The notes beneath the pieces were generated by a model. That model was given only the letters and a program-made list of their open reading frames with translations, made no database searches and was not told the origin of the DNA. Below, one piece after another: positions 26,871 through 35,463 of a DNA stretch of 60,266 nucleotides (position 1 is its first letter; each line of letters starts with the position of its first letter). The DNA lies in the NCBI GenBank assembly GCA_965367295.1, contig CBDUHN010000016.1, forward strand, positions 1-60,266, given 5' to 3'. The translations under genes were made by a program, and so were the position numbers. This DNA comes from JAIVHA01 sp965367295 (GTDB lineage: Bacteria > Pseudomonadota > Gammaproteobacteria > DSM-19610).

Positions 26871-27302
26871 TTACTGCAGATTCCAGTTACCGATATCATC
26901 ATCACTGGGCACCTGGTCCGGTCCCAGCGAATAGATATCGATGGTACCGTGTACGCCCGGGCTCAGGTACTGGTAGGGGTTCTTCCAGGGGTCGAGCGGT
27001 ACCCGGTCCAGGTAACCGCCCGCTTTCCACTGCCGCGGTTCCGGTGCACTGGTGGGCTTCTCCACCAGCGCCTCCAGCCCCTGGTCGGTGGTGGGGTAGC
27101 TGAAGCTATCCAGCTTGTAGAGATTCAGCTGAGCCTCGATGACACGGATGTCCTGCTTGGCCTTGATGATCTGCGCCTGTTCCGGCCGGTCCATGATCTT
27201 GGGTACCAGGATGGCGGCAAGGATGCCAAGGATGACCACTACCACCATGACCTCGATCAGGGTGAAGCCACGGGCCCGGGCAAGACGGGTTGTATATGTC
27301 AT
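26871..27302 (-). CDS. gspG: Type II secretion major pseudopilin GspG
   Basis: 143 residues. The leader MTYTTRLARARG is followed by FTLIEVMVVVVILGILAAIL with Glu at +5. The calcium-site and C-terminal core are standard (YPTTDQGLEALVEKP, GGYLDRVPLDPWKNPYQYL, DIYSLGPDQ). It is the major subunit of the pseudopilus and first gene of the visible gsp run. ATG at 27302 has AGGTG 8 bases upstream; ATG at 27308 is an alternative. gspC, gspD, gspE and gspF are not adjacent; upstream is a divergent aldolase-like gene. Confidence 0.93.
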   Translation of the reverse strand: MTYTTRLARARGFTLIEVMVVVVILGILAAILVPKIMDRPEQAQIIKAKQDIRVIEAQLNLYKLDSFSYPTTDQGLEALVEKPTSAPEPRQWKAGGYLDRVPLDPWKNPYQYLSPGVHGTIDIYSLGPDQVPSDDDIGNWNLQ

Positions 27303-27388
27303 TTTCATTACACCTGTAGATCCAATCGTCCCCGATTGTACCCGCATACTGTTACGATTATTACTCCGTTCCGCTCAGGATACCGCCC

Positions 27389-27949
27389 ATGAATCCCCGC
27401 CAGGACCTCATTCGCCATTACCAGTGGCTGCGCCGCTTCGGCATCAACGACTCCCACAGCGGCAACGCCTCCATTCGTGACGAGCAGCGGATCTGGGTGA
27501 CACCCACCGGTGCCTGCGCAGACACGCTCACCACCGAAGAACTGATCGCCTGCACCCCTGACGCTGCGCCGCCACAGGGCGCCTCCCTTGATGCAGCCCT
27601 GCACCTGGCGGTCTATCAAGCCAATCCAGAGGCCACCGCCATGCTCCACAGCCATGGCCCCTACACCCTGGCCATGACCTTCGCAGGAGTGGATTTCGTA
27701 CCATTGGATTTCGAGGGTCAGCTGTATTTCCCGCGGGTACCGGTACTGTCCGTACCCTTCGATCGCTACCTGGAAGAAGCACCGCGGCAGGTCGCCGCAA
27801 TGCTGGCGGACCATCCCATCTGCGTGGTGCGTGGTCATGGGGTATACAGCTGGGGGAAAACCATGAATCTGGCCTACAAGTGGACCTGTTCCCTGGAGCA
27901 ATCGGCCAAAACCTGCCTGCTCGCACGCCAGGCCGGCACCCTGCCCTGA
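27389..27949 (+). CDS. Class II aldolase/adducin-family protein
   Basis: 186 residues. The zinc-dependent class II aldolase fold is shown by SHSGNASIRD, VTPTGACADTL, AMLHSHGPYTLAMTF (His ligands) and VVRGHGVYSWGKTM (third His). It belongs to the AraD/FucA/MtnB group acting on sugar phosphates or related hydroxy-carbonyl compounds; the exact substrate cannot be told. No methionine-salvage or pentose genes lie beside it. It is divergent from gspG, with 86 bases between starts, and convergent with the DUF5063-like gene. Confidence 0.82.
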   Translation: MNPRQDLIRHYQWLRRFGINDSHSGNASIRDEQRIWVTPTGACADTLTTEELIACTPDAAPPQGASLDAALHLAVYQANPEATAMLHSHGPYTLAMTFAGVDFVPLDFEGQLYFPRVPVLSVPFDRYLEEAPRQVAAMLADHPICVVRGHGVYSWGKTMNLAYKWTCSLEQSAKTCLLARQAGTLP

Positions 27950-27967
27950 TACCGGCGCGTCCTGCCT

Positions 27968-28462
27968 TCAGGAATCGAACTGACGCCGCACCCTGAGCGC
28001 ATACAGGTGACGCTCGGCATCCACCAGATGCTGCCCCCAATGCAGTTCGAAACTGGTCTGCCAGAACCGCAGCACCCGCTCCAGGCGCACTTTGCGCAGC
28101 AGTTCCAGCCCGGGCTTGAGGTCGAAATAGATATCGGTGAGGTCGTCGGCCAGACTGCCGCTCATGTGCCGCGGACTGATTGTGTTGTCGGCATCGAATT
28201 CCAGCCAGTACCCGTCCCGTTCACCTAATCCCTTACGCAGACGGGAATACAGTTCAAAACGCTCGTCGAAGTCGATCTGGGCCGCCAGCATCGCATTTCC
28301 ATTGGCCAGATGCAGGGATGCGATCGCCGCATGCAGGCGCGGCAGGGAACGGAACAACCCCTCCAGCCAGGAAGGGTCACCCGGGGACGCCCGGTCGATG
28401 AGTGCGCAGTAATCCTGAGCCGCATTCACCACTTCGCCAAAATCGATCACCTTGGAGTCCAT
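27968..28462 (-). CDS. DUF5063-like conserved protein
   Basis: 164 residues, soluble and helical. The pattern AQDYCALIDR, FRSLPRLHAAIASLHLANG, GYWLEFDA, SLADDLTDIYFDLKPGLELL and HWGQHLVDAERHLYAL is that of the uncharacterised DUF5063 family; the assignment is from memory of the pattern and is moderate. Function is unknown. GGCGGGAT precedes the ATG at 28462. It lies on the same strand as rubredoxin, 65 bases downstream. Confidence 0.7.
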   Translation of the reverse strand: MDSKVIDFGEVVNAAQDYCALIDRASPGDPSWLEGLFRSLPRLHAAIASLHLANGNAMLAAQIDFDERFELYSRLRKGLGERDGYWLEFDADNTISPRHMSGSLADDLTDIYFDLKPGLELLRKVRLERVLRFWQTSFELHWGQHLVDAERHLYALRVRRQFDS

Positions 28463-28527
28463 ATCCCGCCATGTCTACTGCGTTCACCCCCCAAGTGTAG
28501 ACAAGATCGATCACACTGCAGGCAGGC

Positions 28528-28707
28528 TCAGACCTCAACCATTTCAAAGTCTTCCTTGCTGGCACCACATTCAGGACAGACCCAGTTCAAGGGAACATCC
28601 TCCCAGCGGGTACCTGGGGCGAACCCCTCCTCGGGCAACCCCTTGGCCTCGTCGTAGATAAAACCGCAAATCACACACATGTAGGCTTTATAGTCGCCGG
28701 TACCCAT
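28528..28707 (-). CDS. Rubredoxin
   Basis: 59 residues. Two iron-binding pairs, YMCVICGFIYDEAKG and NWVCPECGASKEDF, hold one Fe(Cys)4 centre. GFAPGTRWEDVP between them is the standard rubredoxin core. It is a small cytoplasmic electron carrier, often near thiD/hemL in gammaproteobacteria. GGAGAGGACATA precedes the ATG at 28707, ruling out the longer in-frame reading. Confidence 0.95.
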   Translation of the reverse strand: MGTGDYKAYMCVICGFIYDEAKGLPEEGFAPGTRWEDVPLNWVCPECGASKEDFEMVEV

Positions 28708-28853
28708 TATGTCCTCTCCCGCTTCACCGCATTGATTTCGATTGCATAGCCCGATTGTACTGTTCACCTGCCTCCTGCAACAGGCAGCACTAGTGTTACA
28801 ATTCCGCCACGCAGTTACCTGTTTCCCACACCCACAGTGAAGCCATCCCGCCC

Positions 28854-29663
28854 ATGAATGACAACCCCTCAACCGTACCCGTGGTAATGGTGTTTTCCGG
28901 CAATGATCCCAGTGGTGGCGCCGGCACCCAGGCCGACATCGAATCCCTGGCCAGCCACGGCTGCCACACGGCACCGGTGATCACCGCACTCACGGTGCAG
29001 GATACCCAGGATGTAATGGGCTACATCCCGCTGGACGCCACCCTGGTCATCGAGCAGGCGCGCGCGGTGCTGGAGGATATGCCGGTATCCGCCTTCAAGA
29101 TCGGACTGCTGGGCAGCGCGGAGGTGGTGGAAGGTATTCATTCCCTGCTGGTGGACTATCCACAGATACCGGTGGTACTGGACCCGGTCCTGACCGCCGG
29201 AAACGGCGCCGAACTGGCGGACAATGAAGTGCTGGAAGCCATGACCAGCCTGCTGCTGCCACTGACCACGGTGCTCACACCGAACAGCCTGGAGGCCCGC
29301 ACCCTGGCCCCCGAAGCCGACAGCCTGGATGCCTGCGCCATGGCGCTGCTGGAGCGCGGCGTGGAATTCGTGCTCATCACCGGCACCCACGAAAACACCC
29401 CCGAGGTCACCAACAGCCTGTACGGTAATCATCGCCTGCTGGAAACCTTCACCTGGAACCGCCTGCCGGGCAGTTATCACGGCTCCGGTTGCACCCTGGC
29501 CTCCAGCATCGCCGGCCTGCTGGCCCAGGGACTGGAGCCCTTCAGCGCCATCCATGAAGCCCAGGAATATACCTGGGAAACCCTCAAGCACGGCTACCGC
29601 CTCGGGATGGGGCAGCACATCCCGAACCGGCTGTTCTGGGCCCAGAGCGAAGAGGAGAACTAG
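28854..29663 (+). CDS. thiD: Hydroxymethylpyrimidine/phosphomethylpyrimidine kinase ThiD
   Basis: 269 residues of the ribokinase-like fold. Substrate and phosphate motifs visible: VFSGNDPSGGAGTQADIES, DPVLTAGNGAELADNEV, TVLTPNSLEARTLAPEA, and the catalytic GSYHGSGCTLASSIAGLLA. It phosphorylates HMP and HMP-P for thiamine synthesis in the cytosol. It is followed by thiE, separated by a repeat copy, so the two may share transcription. No strong Shine-Dalgarno sequence is seen. It is divergent from rubredoxin. Confidence 0.93.
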   Translation: MNDNPSTVPVVMVFSGNDPSGGAGTQADIESLASHGCHTAPVITALTVQDTQDVMGYIPLDATLVIEQARAVLEDMPVSAFKIGLLGSAEVVEGIHSLLVDYPQIPVVLDPVLTAGNGAELADNEVLEAMTSLLLPLTTVLTPNSLEARTLAPEADSLDACAMALLERGVEFVLITGTHENTPEVTNSLYGNHRLLETFTWNRLPGSYHGSGCTLASSIAGLLAQGLEPFSAIHEAQEYTWETLKHGYRLGMGQHIPNRLFWAQSEEEN

Positions 29664-29722
29664 TGGCTGTTGAGAGAATCCGGAAATCTGGCTCAAGGCT
29701 GTCATAGCCCTGCCTGCCGCCC

Positions 29723-29752
29723 CCTGTAGATGTGAATTTATCCGCACCTACG
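29723..29752. repeat. Dispersed palindromic repeat copy between thiD and thiE
   Basis: A diverged copy: CCTGTAGATGTGAATTTATC followed by CGCACCTACGG. It lies 60 bases after thiD and 44 before thiE. Confidence 0.65.
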
Positions 29753-29795
29753 GCATCCTCCGGAAATGCCCGAAGCCGCTACCGAGTAACCCAGC

Positions 29796-30434
29796 ATGAC
29801 TGAATTACGCGGACTCTATGCCATTACCGATAGCGGCCTGCTGCCGGCGGATCGCCTGGTGGATGCCGTCGGCCACGCGATTGCCGGCGGCGCCCGCCTG
29901 ATCCAGTACCGCGACAAGAGCGATAATCCCCACCTGCGCCGCGCCCAGGCCATTGCCCTGCAAACCCTGTGCGAGCCCCATGAGGTGCCGCTGATCATCA
30001 ATGACGATGTGGCGCTCGCCGCCGAGTGCGGCGCCGCCGGTGTACATCTCGGCAGCGATGATACCGGCCTTGCCGAGGCGCGCGCCCGCCTCGGTCCAGC
30101 CGCCATCATCGGTGTCTCCTGCTATAACGATCTGGCACTGGCGCGTGCAGCGGCTGCGGCGGGCGCCGATTACGTGGCCTTCGGAAGGTTTTTCCCCTCC
30201 ACCACCAAGCCCGGTGCCATGCCGGCCGACCCAGCGCTACTGGCCACGGCACGGCGCGAACTGTCCCTGCCCATCTGCGCCATCGGTGGCATCACCGCCG
30301 CCAACGCCGCTCCGCTGCTGGCCGCCGGCGCCGACCTGCTGGCGGTGATTCACGGGGTATTCGGGCAGCCCGATGTCCGGGCAGCCGCTGCACGGTTCGA
30401 CGAACTGTTTCGGAATCCCCCCTTGTCCGAATGA
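29796..30434 (+). CDS. thiE: Thiamine-phosphate synthase ThiE
   Basis: 212 residues, TIM barrel. Diphosphate- and Mg-binding motifs: ARLIQYRDKSDN, LIINDDVALAAECGAAGVHL, IIGVSCYNDL, YVAFGRFFPSTTKPGA and PICAIGGITAANA. It joins HMP-PP and thiazole phosphate. Its last residues (FRNPPLSE) and stop lie in the repeat copy at 30414-30455, so the C-terminus has been set by repeat sequence. Confidence 0.93.
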   Translation: MTELRGLYAITDSGLLPADRLVDAVGHAIAGGARLIQYRDKSDNPHLRRAQAIALQTLCEPHEVPLIINDDVALAAECGAAGVHLGSDDTGLAEARARLGPAAIIGVSCYNDLALARAAAAAGADYVAFGRFFPSTTKPGAMPADPALLATARRELSLPICAIGGITAANAAPLLAAGADLLAVIHGVFGQPDVRAAAARFDELFRNPPLSE

Positions 30435-30490
30435 ATTCGGAACTACGGGGGGATTCGCCCTGATGACCGGTGCGCATGATTTCGCACCGG
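30414..30490. repeat. Two adjacent palindromic repeat copies at the thiE end
   Basis: The first copy (30414-30455) has outer arms AATCCCCCC/GGGGGGATT and inner GTCCGAATGAATTCGGA. The second (30467-30490) has arms CCGGTGCG/CGCACCGG around CATGATTT. Together they could form two hairpins between thiE and hemL. Confidence 0.75.
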
Positions 30491-30569
30491 CCTCCCTGCC
30501 TTGCACCCCGGCCGCCGATGGGGTGAAATCACGCCCTCGGCAATTCATTGAATACAGAAGGAACCCGCC

Positions 30570-31850
30570 ATGACCCAGTCCCACCAGCTGTTTGCGAACG
30601 CCCAGATCCATATACCCGGTGGCGTGAATTCCCCGGTACGGGCCTTCAAGGGCGTCGGTGGCGAGCCCGTGTTCTTCGAACGCGCCACTGGCGCCTATCT
30701 GATTGATGTCGACGGCAAGGAGTACGTGGATTACGTGGGCTCCTGGGGTCCGATGATTGTCGGCCATGCCCACCCGGCGGTAGTGAAGGCGGTCCAGGAT
30801 GCCGCCGCAAAGGGTCTGAGTTTTGGTGCCCCCACCGCCATCGAAACCCGCATGGCTGACCGCCTGTGCGAACTGGTGCCCTCGATGGACATGGTGCGCA
30901 TGGTGAATTCCGGTACCGAGGCCACCATGAGTGCCATTCGCCTGGCGCGTGGTTTCACCGGCCGTGACAAGATCATCAAGTTCGAAGGTTGCTACCACGG
31001 CCATTCCGATTCACTGCTGGTCAAGGCCGGCTCCGGTGCCCTGACCCTCGGCGTGCCCACCTCGCCGGGCGTGCCGGTGGCGCTGGCGGAGCACACCATC
31101 ACCCTCGAATACAACAACCTTGACCAGGTGCGCGAAGCCCTGACCCATGTCGGCGGACAGGTAGCAGCCATCATCGTTGAACCGGTGGCCGGCAACATGA
31201 ACTGCGTGCCTCCGCAGCCGGGTTTCCTGGAGGGCCTGCGCAGTCTCTGTGATGAATACGGGATGGTGCTGATCTTCGACGAGGTGATGACCGGCTTCCG
31301 GGTCGCGCTGGGTGGCGCGCAGGAACACTATGGGGTGCGCCCCGACCTCACCACCCTAGGCAAGGTGGTCGGCGGCGGCATGCCCGTCGGAGCCTTCGGT
31401 GGCAAGCGCGAAATCATGGAACAGATCGCACCGCTGGGTCCGGTCTATCAGGCCGGCACCCTGTCGGGAAATCCCATTGCCATGGTCGCTGGCCTGACCA
31501 CTCTGGAACTGATCAGCGGGGCGGATTTCTACACGCAGCTGGGAGAGCGCACCCGGCAACTGACCGAAGGGCTGACTGCGCGGGCACGCGCCGCCGGCAT
31601 CCCCTTCAGCACCAACCAGGTGGGTGGCATGTTCGGCCTGTTCTTCACGGAGGAGGATACGGTGAGCAACTTCTTCCAGGCCAGCCAGTGCAACCAGGAC
31701 CGTTTCAAGCTGTTCTTTCACGGCATGCTGACGGAAGGCGTGTACCTGGCACCATCAGCCTTCGAGGCGGGATTCGTGTCGGCCGCCCACAGCGAGGCTG
31801 ACCTGCAACGCACCCTGGATGCCGCGGAACGGGTATTCGCGAAGTTATAG
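30570..31850 (+). CDS. hemL: Glutamate-1-semialdehyde 2,1-aminomutase HemL
   Basis: 426 residues, PLP-dependent class III aminotransferase fold. It begins HQLFANAQIHIPGGVNSPVR, the typical GSAM start. FVDYVGSWGPMIVGHAHP-type sequence, MVNSGTEATMSAIRLAR, LIFDEVMTGFRVALGGAQ and TTLGKVVGGGMPVGAFGGK (PLP lysine near residue 265) are present. It converts glutamate-1-semialdehyde to 5-aminolevulinate for haem. AAGGA lies 7 bases before the ATG. It is cytosolic and on the same strand as thiE. Confidence 0.96.
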   Translation: MTQSHQLFANAQIHIPGGVNSPVRAFKGVGGEPVFFERATGAYLIDVDGKEYVDYVGSWGPMIVGHAHPAVVKAVQDAAAKGLSFGAPTAIETRMADRLCELVPSMDMVRMVNSGTEATMSAIRLARGFTGRDKIIKFEGCYHGHSDSLLVKAGSGALTLGVPTSPGVPVALAEHTITLEYNNLDQVREALTHVGGQVAAIIVEPVAGNMNCVPPQPGFLEGLRSLCDEYGMVLIFDEVMTGFRVALGGAQEHYGVRPDLTTLGKVVGGGMPVGAFGGKREIMEQIAPLGPVYQAGTLSGNPIAMVAGLTTLELISGADFYTQLGERTRQLTEGLTARARAAGIPFSTNQVGGMFGLFFTEEDTVSNFFQASQCNQDRFKLFFHGMLTEGVYLAPSAFEAGFVSAAHSEADLQRTLDAAERVFAKL

Positions 31851-31871
31851 CGAGAAACCATGGTCAGCATG

Positions 31872-31890
31872 GCAGGCGCGGATTCACACC
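31872..31890. repeat. Degenerate repeat copy after hemL
   Basis: GCAGGCGCGGATTCACACC equals the 17916-17941 copy read in reverse, with about five bases deleted in the centre. It sits 21 bases after the hemL stop. Confidence 0.4.
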
Positions 31891-31932
31891 CGGTACTTTC
31901 GTATCCTGGCAATCCTGCGCACGCCTGCGCAC

Positions 31933-32853
31933 CTAGCCGGTCAGGGCACGCACCGCCTGCGGGAACTGCTCGGCGGCCTCGGCCAGGGCCTGTTCCAGCA
32001 TCACCGCATCCAGCCTGGTCGTAGTCAGCAGGGCTTCGTAGCCACTGTCTTCCGGCGCAGGCTGGCCGCAGAAATTACCGGCCTCGATGCCATTGGCCAG
32101 ACGATTGGCCAGGTAGATCAGGGATGCTTCCTGCACTGCCTCGCCGGCCTGTTCGGGACGATGATGCGCACCGATGGCCGCCACCAGTGTCGCCGGCAGC
32201 TTCCAGTCACTGGCCAGGCGACGTCCGAGGTCCGCGTGACTGAAGCCGAAATACTCCAGCTCCGCCTGGTACAGTAACTCCTCGTCGCCCGCCGCGATCA
32301 GTAAATGTTCGTTGCAGGCCTCCGGTTCCTGGAAATACATCACCAGACTGCCGATATCGTGCAGCAGTCCCGCCACGAACAGCCGCTCCGGATGCAACAC
32401 ATGACTGCGCCTGGCCAGGGCACGGGCCAGCAGTCCGGTATAAATACTGTGCCGCCAGAAGGTATCCATGCTGACCAGGCGGTTGGGAATACGGGAAAAG
32501 CTGGTGACCGCAGAGGCGGCGAGCACCAGGCTGTAGAGTTCGCGGATACCAAGCACCGCAATGGCGCGACAAATCGTATCCACCTGACCGGCCAGATTGT
32601 AGTAACAGCTGTTCACCAGCCCCAGCAGACGCATGGTCAGGTTGGGATCACAACCGATTACCGCGGCAATATCTGCTGCCGAGGAATCCGGTGACTCCAC
32701 CAGTTCAAAGGCACGCACGTAGACCTCCGGTGGTGAAACCAATCCCGCCACCTGGGCGACGAAGCGTTCGTCCGGCGTCTGCCCGTCGAGGCCATATCCA
32801 GAAATCTCTTCAACCGCCGATATATTTTTTGGGTCCATAAGGATGCCGATCAT
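31933..32853 (-). CDS. HDOD-domain signalling protein
   Basis: 306 residues. An HDOD domain spans most of the protein: SSAADIAAVIGCDPNLTMRL, LVNSCYYNLAGQVDTICRAI, VLGIRELYSLVLAAS, then RRSHVLHPERLFVAGLLHDI with the HD pair and AAIGAHHRPEQAG. HDOD proteins are regulatory and usually lack full HD-GYP phosphodiesterase residues. The start at 32853 has AAGG 4 bases upstream; the longer reading would place a short hydrophobic stretch in front. Possibly part of second-messenger signalling given the other such genes; this is inference. Confidence 0.85.
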   Translation of the reverse strand: MIGILMDPKNISAVEEISGYGLDGQTPDERFVAQVAGLVSPPEVYVRAFELVESPDSSAADIAAVIGCDPNLTMRLLGLVNSCYYNLAGQVDTICRAIAVLGIRELYSLVLAASAVTSFSRIPNRLVSMDTFWRHSIYTGLLARALARRSHVLHPERLFVAGLLHDIGSLVMYFQEPEACNEHLLIAAGDEELLYQAELEYFGFSHADLGRRLASDWKLPATLVAAIGAHHRPEQAGEAVQEASLIYLANRLANGIEAGNFCGQPAPEDSGYEALLTTTRLDAVMLEQALAEAAEQFPQAVRALTG

Positions 32854-32999
32854 CTGACCTTGCTGAAGATCAACGGCGCGGGTGGAAAAAACTGGAGCCA
32901 ACCACAAAACTGCGATCACCGTCACACCACCGGGACCCTCGCTTTGCTAGAAAGGACCATGAGTCAAAGCCTCATTAAGGCATGCAGGATGAATACACC

Positions 33000-35279
33000 A
33001 TGACGGAATCCACGCCAAAAAATGTCGTATCACTGGATGACTACGGGCAGCAGCGCAAAGGCCTGACACCCGCATCCGCAACGGACCTGATGCGCGAGTG
33101 CCGCCGCCGGGTAACCGAGCGGCTGGGTGCATTCGTGTCCACCACCATGGACAAGGTGGACGATGCCCTGTTTGCCTGCGCCGAAAAAGCCGAGAGCAAC
33201 ACCCAGCAGACCCATTATTTCGATGCCATGCGTGAAGTGCGCCTCAAGCGCGCCAGCGTGGAAGCGCGGTTCCGTGAAACCTTTGCCACCGGATTCACCA
33301 AAGGCATTGCCAGGGCAGGCAGTGATACCCAGCCGACCACTCCGTTCGGCGGCAGCCTGAACCTGAACTGGGACAGCGATCATGGCGATGACCTGGGACT
33401 GGTGAATCACGAACAGCTGGAGGAATCCCTGGCCATCACCAACATGGCCACCAAGCTGCGTAGCAACTGCAACACCCTGCTGTATGCCCTGGATCAGCGC
33501 ATCGGCACCCTGCTCAACGATCCGGAACTGGAGCGCTGGCAGAATCCGGTCGGTCCCGATGCCATCTGCAACGCTTTCAAGTCAGCCAGCGAGGTGATCG
33601 AAACCGGGATCGAGATCCGCCTGATCATCCTCAAGCTGTTCGACCAGTTCGTGGTCGGCGAGGTACGCAGCCTGTATCAGGATCTCAACAAATTCCTGGT
33701 GGACAATGGCGTTCTGCCGGAAATTCGTGCCAAGGCCCGCATACATCCCCACTCGGCCACTACTCCGGCACTGCAGTCCGGACCTGCAGCAGACACACAG
33801 GCAACCACTGCGGGTATCGACCCCGCCGGTACGGGACAGGCCTCCGCACAGTACCTGCCCCAGGGTGTGATCAGTCACCATCCCGCCGCCGGTGCCGCCG
33901 TGGTCAATACCCTGACCCTGCTGCAGCGCGGCAATGCCGATCTGCTGAACGCCAGCCTGGCCGGCACCGATGCCGCCAACTGGGATCCCCGGGAAACCGC
34001 TTCCGGCACCGTGAATATCCTGACCGGCCTGCGTCAGGCCGGCATCGCCCAGGATCTGGGTAAATCCGGCGACATGACCATCGATATCGTGGCCATGCTG
34101 TTCGACTACATCCTCGATGACCGCAACATCCAGGATGCCATGCGCGCCCTGATCGGCCGCCTGCAGATCCCGGTGCTCAAGGTCGCGCTGCTGGATCGCG
34201 GTTTCTTCGCCAAGAAAAGCCATCCCGCGCGCCGCCTGCTCAACGGCCTGGCCGCCATCGCCCTCGGCTGGAGCGACCCGCACGACACCGATGACCCGGT
34301 ATACCGCAAGGTCAGTGACACGGTGCAGCGCATCCTGGATGAATTCGAGGATGACATCGGTCTGTTCGATACCCTGGCCCGCGACCTGGAAGCCTTTGTC
34401 GCCGAGGAAACCGAACGTGCCCGCATGCGGGCCGAACGTTCCACGCGCATTGCCGAGGGTCGGGAGCGCGTGGAGGTGGCCAAGACCTTGGCGCTGGATG
34501 AAGTGCAACAAACCGCCACGCCCGGCAACACCACGCAACTGGTGCAGGATTTCGTTTCCGGGCACTGGAAAAACCTGCTGTTCGTGGTCTGCGCCCAGCA
34601 TGGCAAGGATAGCGCGGAATGGAAATCCGCCGTACAAACCATGCGTGACCTGATCTGGAGTGTAAAACCGAAACACAACGTCGAGGATCGCAAACGACTG
34701 GCCGGCCTGCAGAACGACCTGCTGCAACGTCTGCGTATGGGCATGGCGCAACTATCGATCCCCGCCGAGGAACAAAAGACCTTTCTGACCCAGCTGGTAC
34801 GGGTCCATGGCCGCACCGCCACGGCTACCGCCATCGATGCAACGGAAACCAGGCAGTGCGCCACCGCCCCGGATAATCCTGGCTTTGCCGGCCGGGCCGT
34901 GGAAGCCGTGCTCGCCAGCCGCCAGGTAAGCCTGGAGGAAATCAATCGCAAACCGGCGGCCCGCCCTGCCCCGGAATCCACCGCGCCGCGGGATGAATTT
35001 GACCAATGCGTCGCCGAACTCAAGGAAGGCCAGTGGCTGGAGCTGACCGGCAAAGACGGCGCGGGACTGCGCGCGAAGCTGAGCTGGATCAGCCCGATCA
35101 CCGGCACCTACCTGTTCACCGACCGGCAGGGCCTCAAGGCCGCGGAAATGGACCGCGGGCAAATCGCCCAGGCTCTGCGTAGCCAACAGGCCCGAGTGCT
35201 GGACGATGCGCCGCTGCTCGACCGTGCCGTCAGCACGGTACTCAAGGATTACGCTCGCCAGGACAAACCGGCGTCTTGA
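33000..35279 (+). CDS. DUF1631 family protein
   Basis: 759 residues, cytoplasmic and mostly helical. DUF1631 landmarks: LGLVNHEQLEESLAITNMAT, NDPELERWQNPVGPDAICNA, DQFVVGEVRSLYQDLNKFL, ARRLLNGLAAIALGWS and a C-terminal WISPITGTYLFTDRQGLKA module. Function is unsettled; family members occur widely in proteobacteria. AGGAT is 10 bases before the ATG at 33000; an ATG at 32982 adds six residues. It is divergent from the HDOD gene. Confidence 0.85.
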   Translation: MTESTPKNVVSLDDYGQQRKGLTPASATDLMRECRRRVTERLGAFVSTTMDKVDDALFACAEKAESNTQQTHYFDAMREVRLKRASVEARFRETFATGFTKGIARAGSDTQPTTPFGGSLNLNWDSDHGDDLGLVNHEQLEESLAITNMATKLRSNCNTLLYALDQRIGTLLNDPELERWQNPVGPDAICNAFKSASEVIETGIEIRLIILKLFDQFVVGEVRSLYQDLNKFLVDNGVLPEIRAKARIHPHSATTPALQSGPAADTQATTAGIDPAGTGQASAQYLPQGVISHHPAAGAAVVNTLTLLQRGNADLLNASLAGTDAANWDPRETASGTVNILTGLRQAGIAQDLGKSGDMTIDIVAMLFDYILDDRNIQDAMRALIGRLQIPVLKVALLDRGFFAKKSHPARRLLNGLAAIALGWSDPHDTDDPVYRKVSDTVQRILDEFEDDIGLFDTLARDLEAFVAEETERARMRAERSTRIAEGRERVEVAKTLALDEVQQTATPGNTTQLVQDFVSGHWKNLLFVVCAQHGKDSAEWKSAVQTMRDLIWSVKPKHNVEDRKRLAGLQNDLLQRLRMGMAQLSIPAEEQKTFLTQLVRVHGRTATATAIDATETRQCATAPDNPGFAGRAVEAVLASRQVSLEEINRKPAARPAPESTAPRDEFDQCVAELKEGQWLELTGKDGAGLRAKLSWISPITGTYLFTDRQGLKAAEMDRGQIAQALRSQQARVLDDAPLLDRAVSTVLKDYARQDKPAS

Positions 35280-35463
35280 GGCGTCCGCACATCACCTGAT
35301 CTGCGCCACCCGATCGCGGCGCGCACGCCACGCAAGACATGGTGCAGACCGTTGATCGTCGCTAGCGGCAGCCGGATGGCTGCCGGTTCCGCACCGTGCC
35401 ACTCCAGGGGTTTCTCAGCAATACTCCGCCGCGCCCGGGCAATCTGGCTATAATCCCCGCCCA

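Noticed and set aside
28869..29747. 292-codon antisense frame opposite thiD starting MRINSHLQ
   Set aside because: Its start comes from the dispersed repeat as in gspH, but the rest is a shadow of thiD without any prepilin or other motif.
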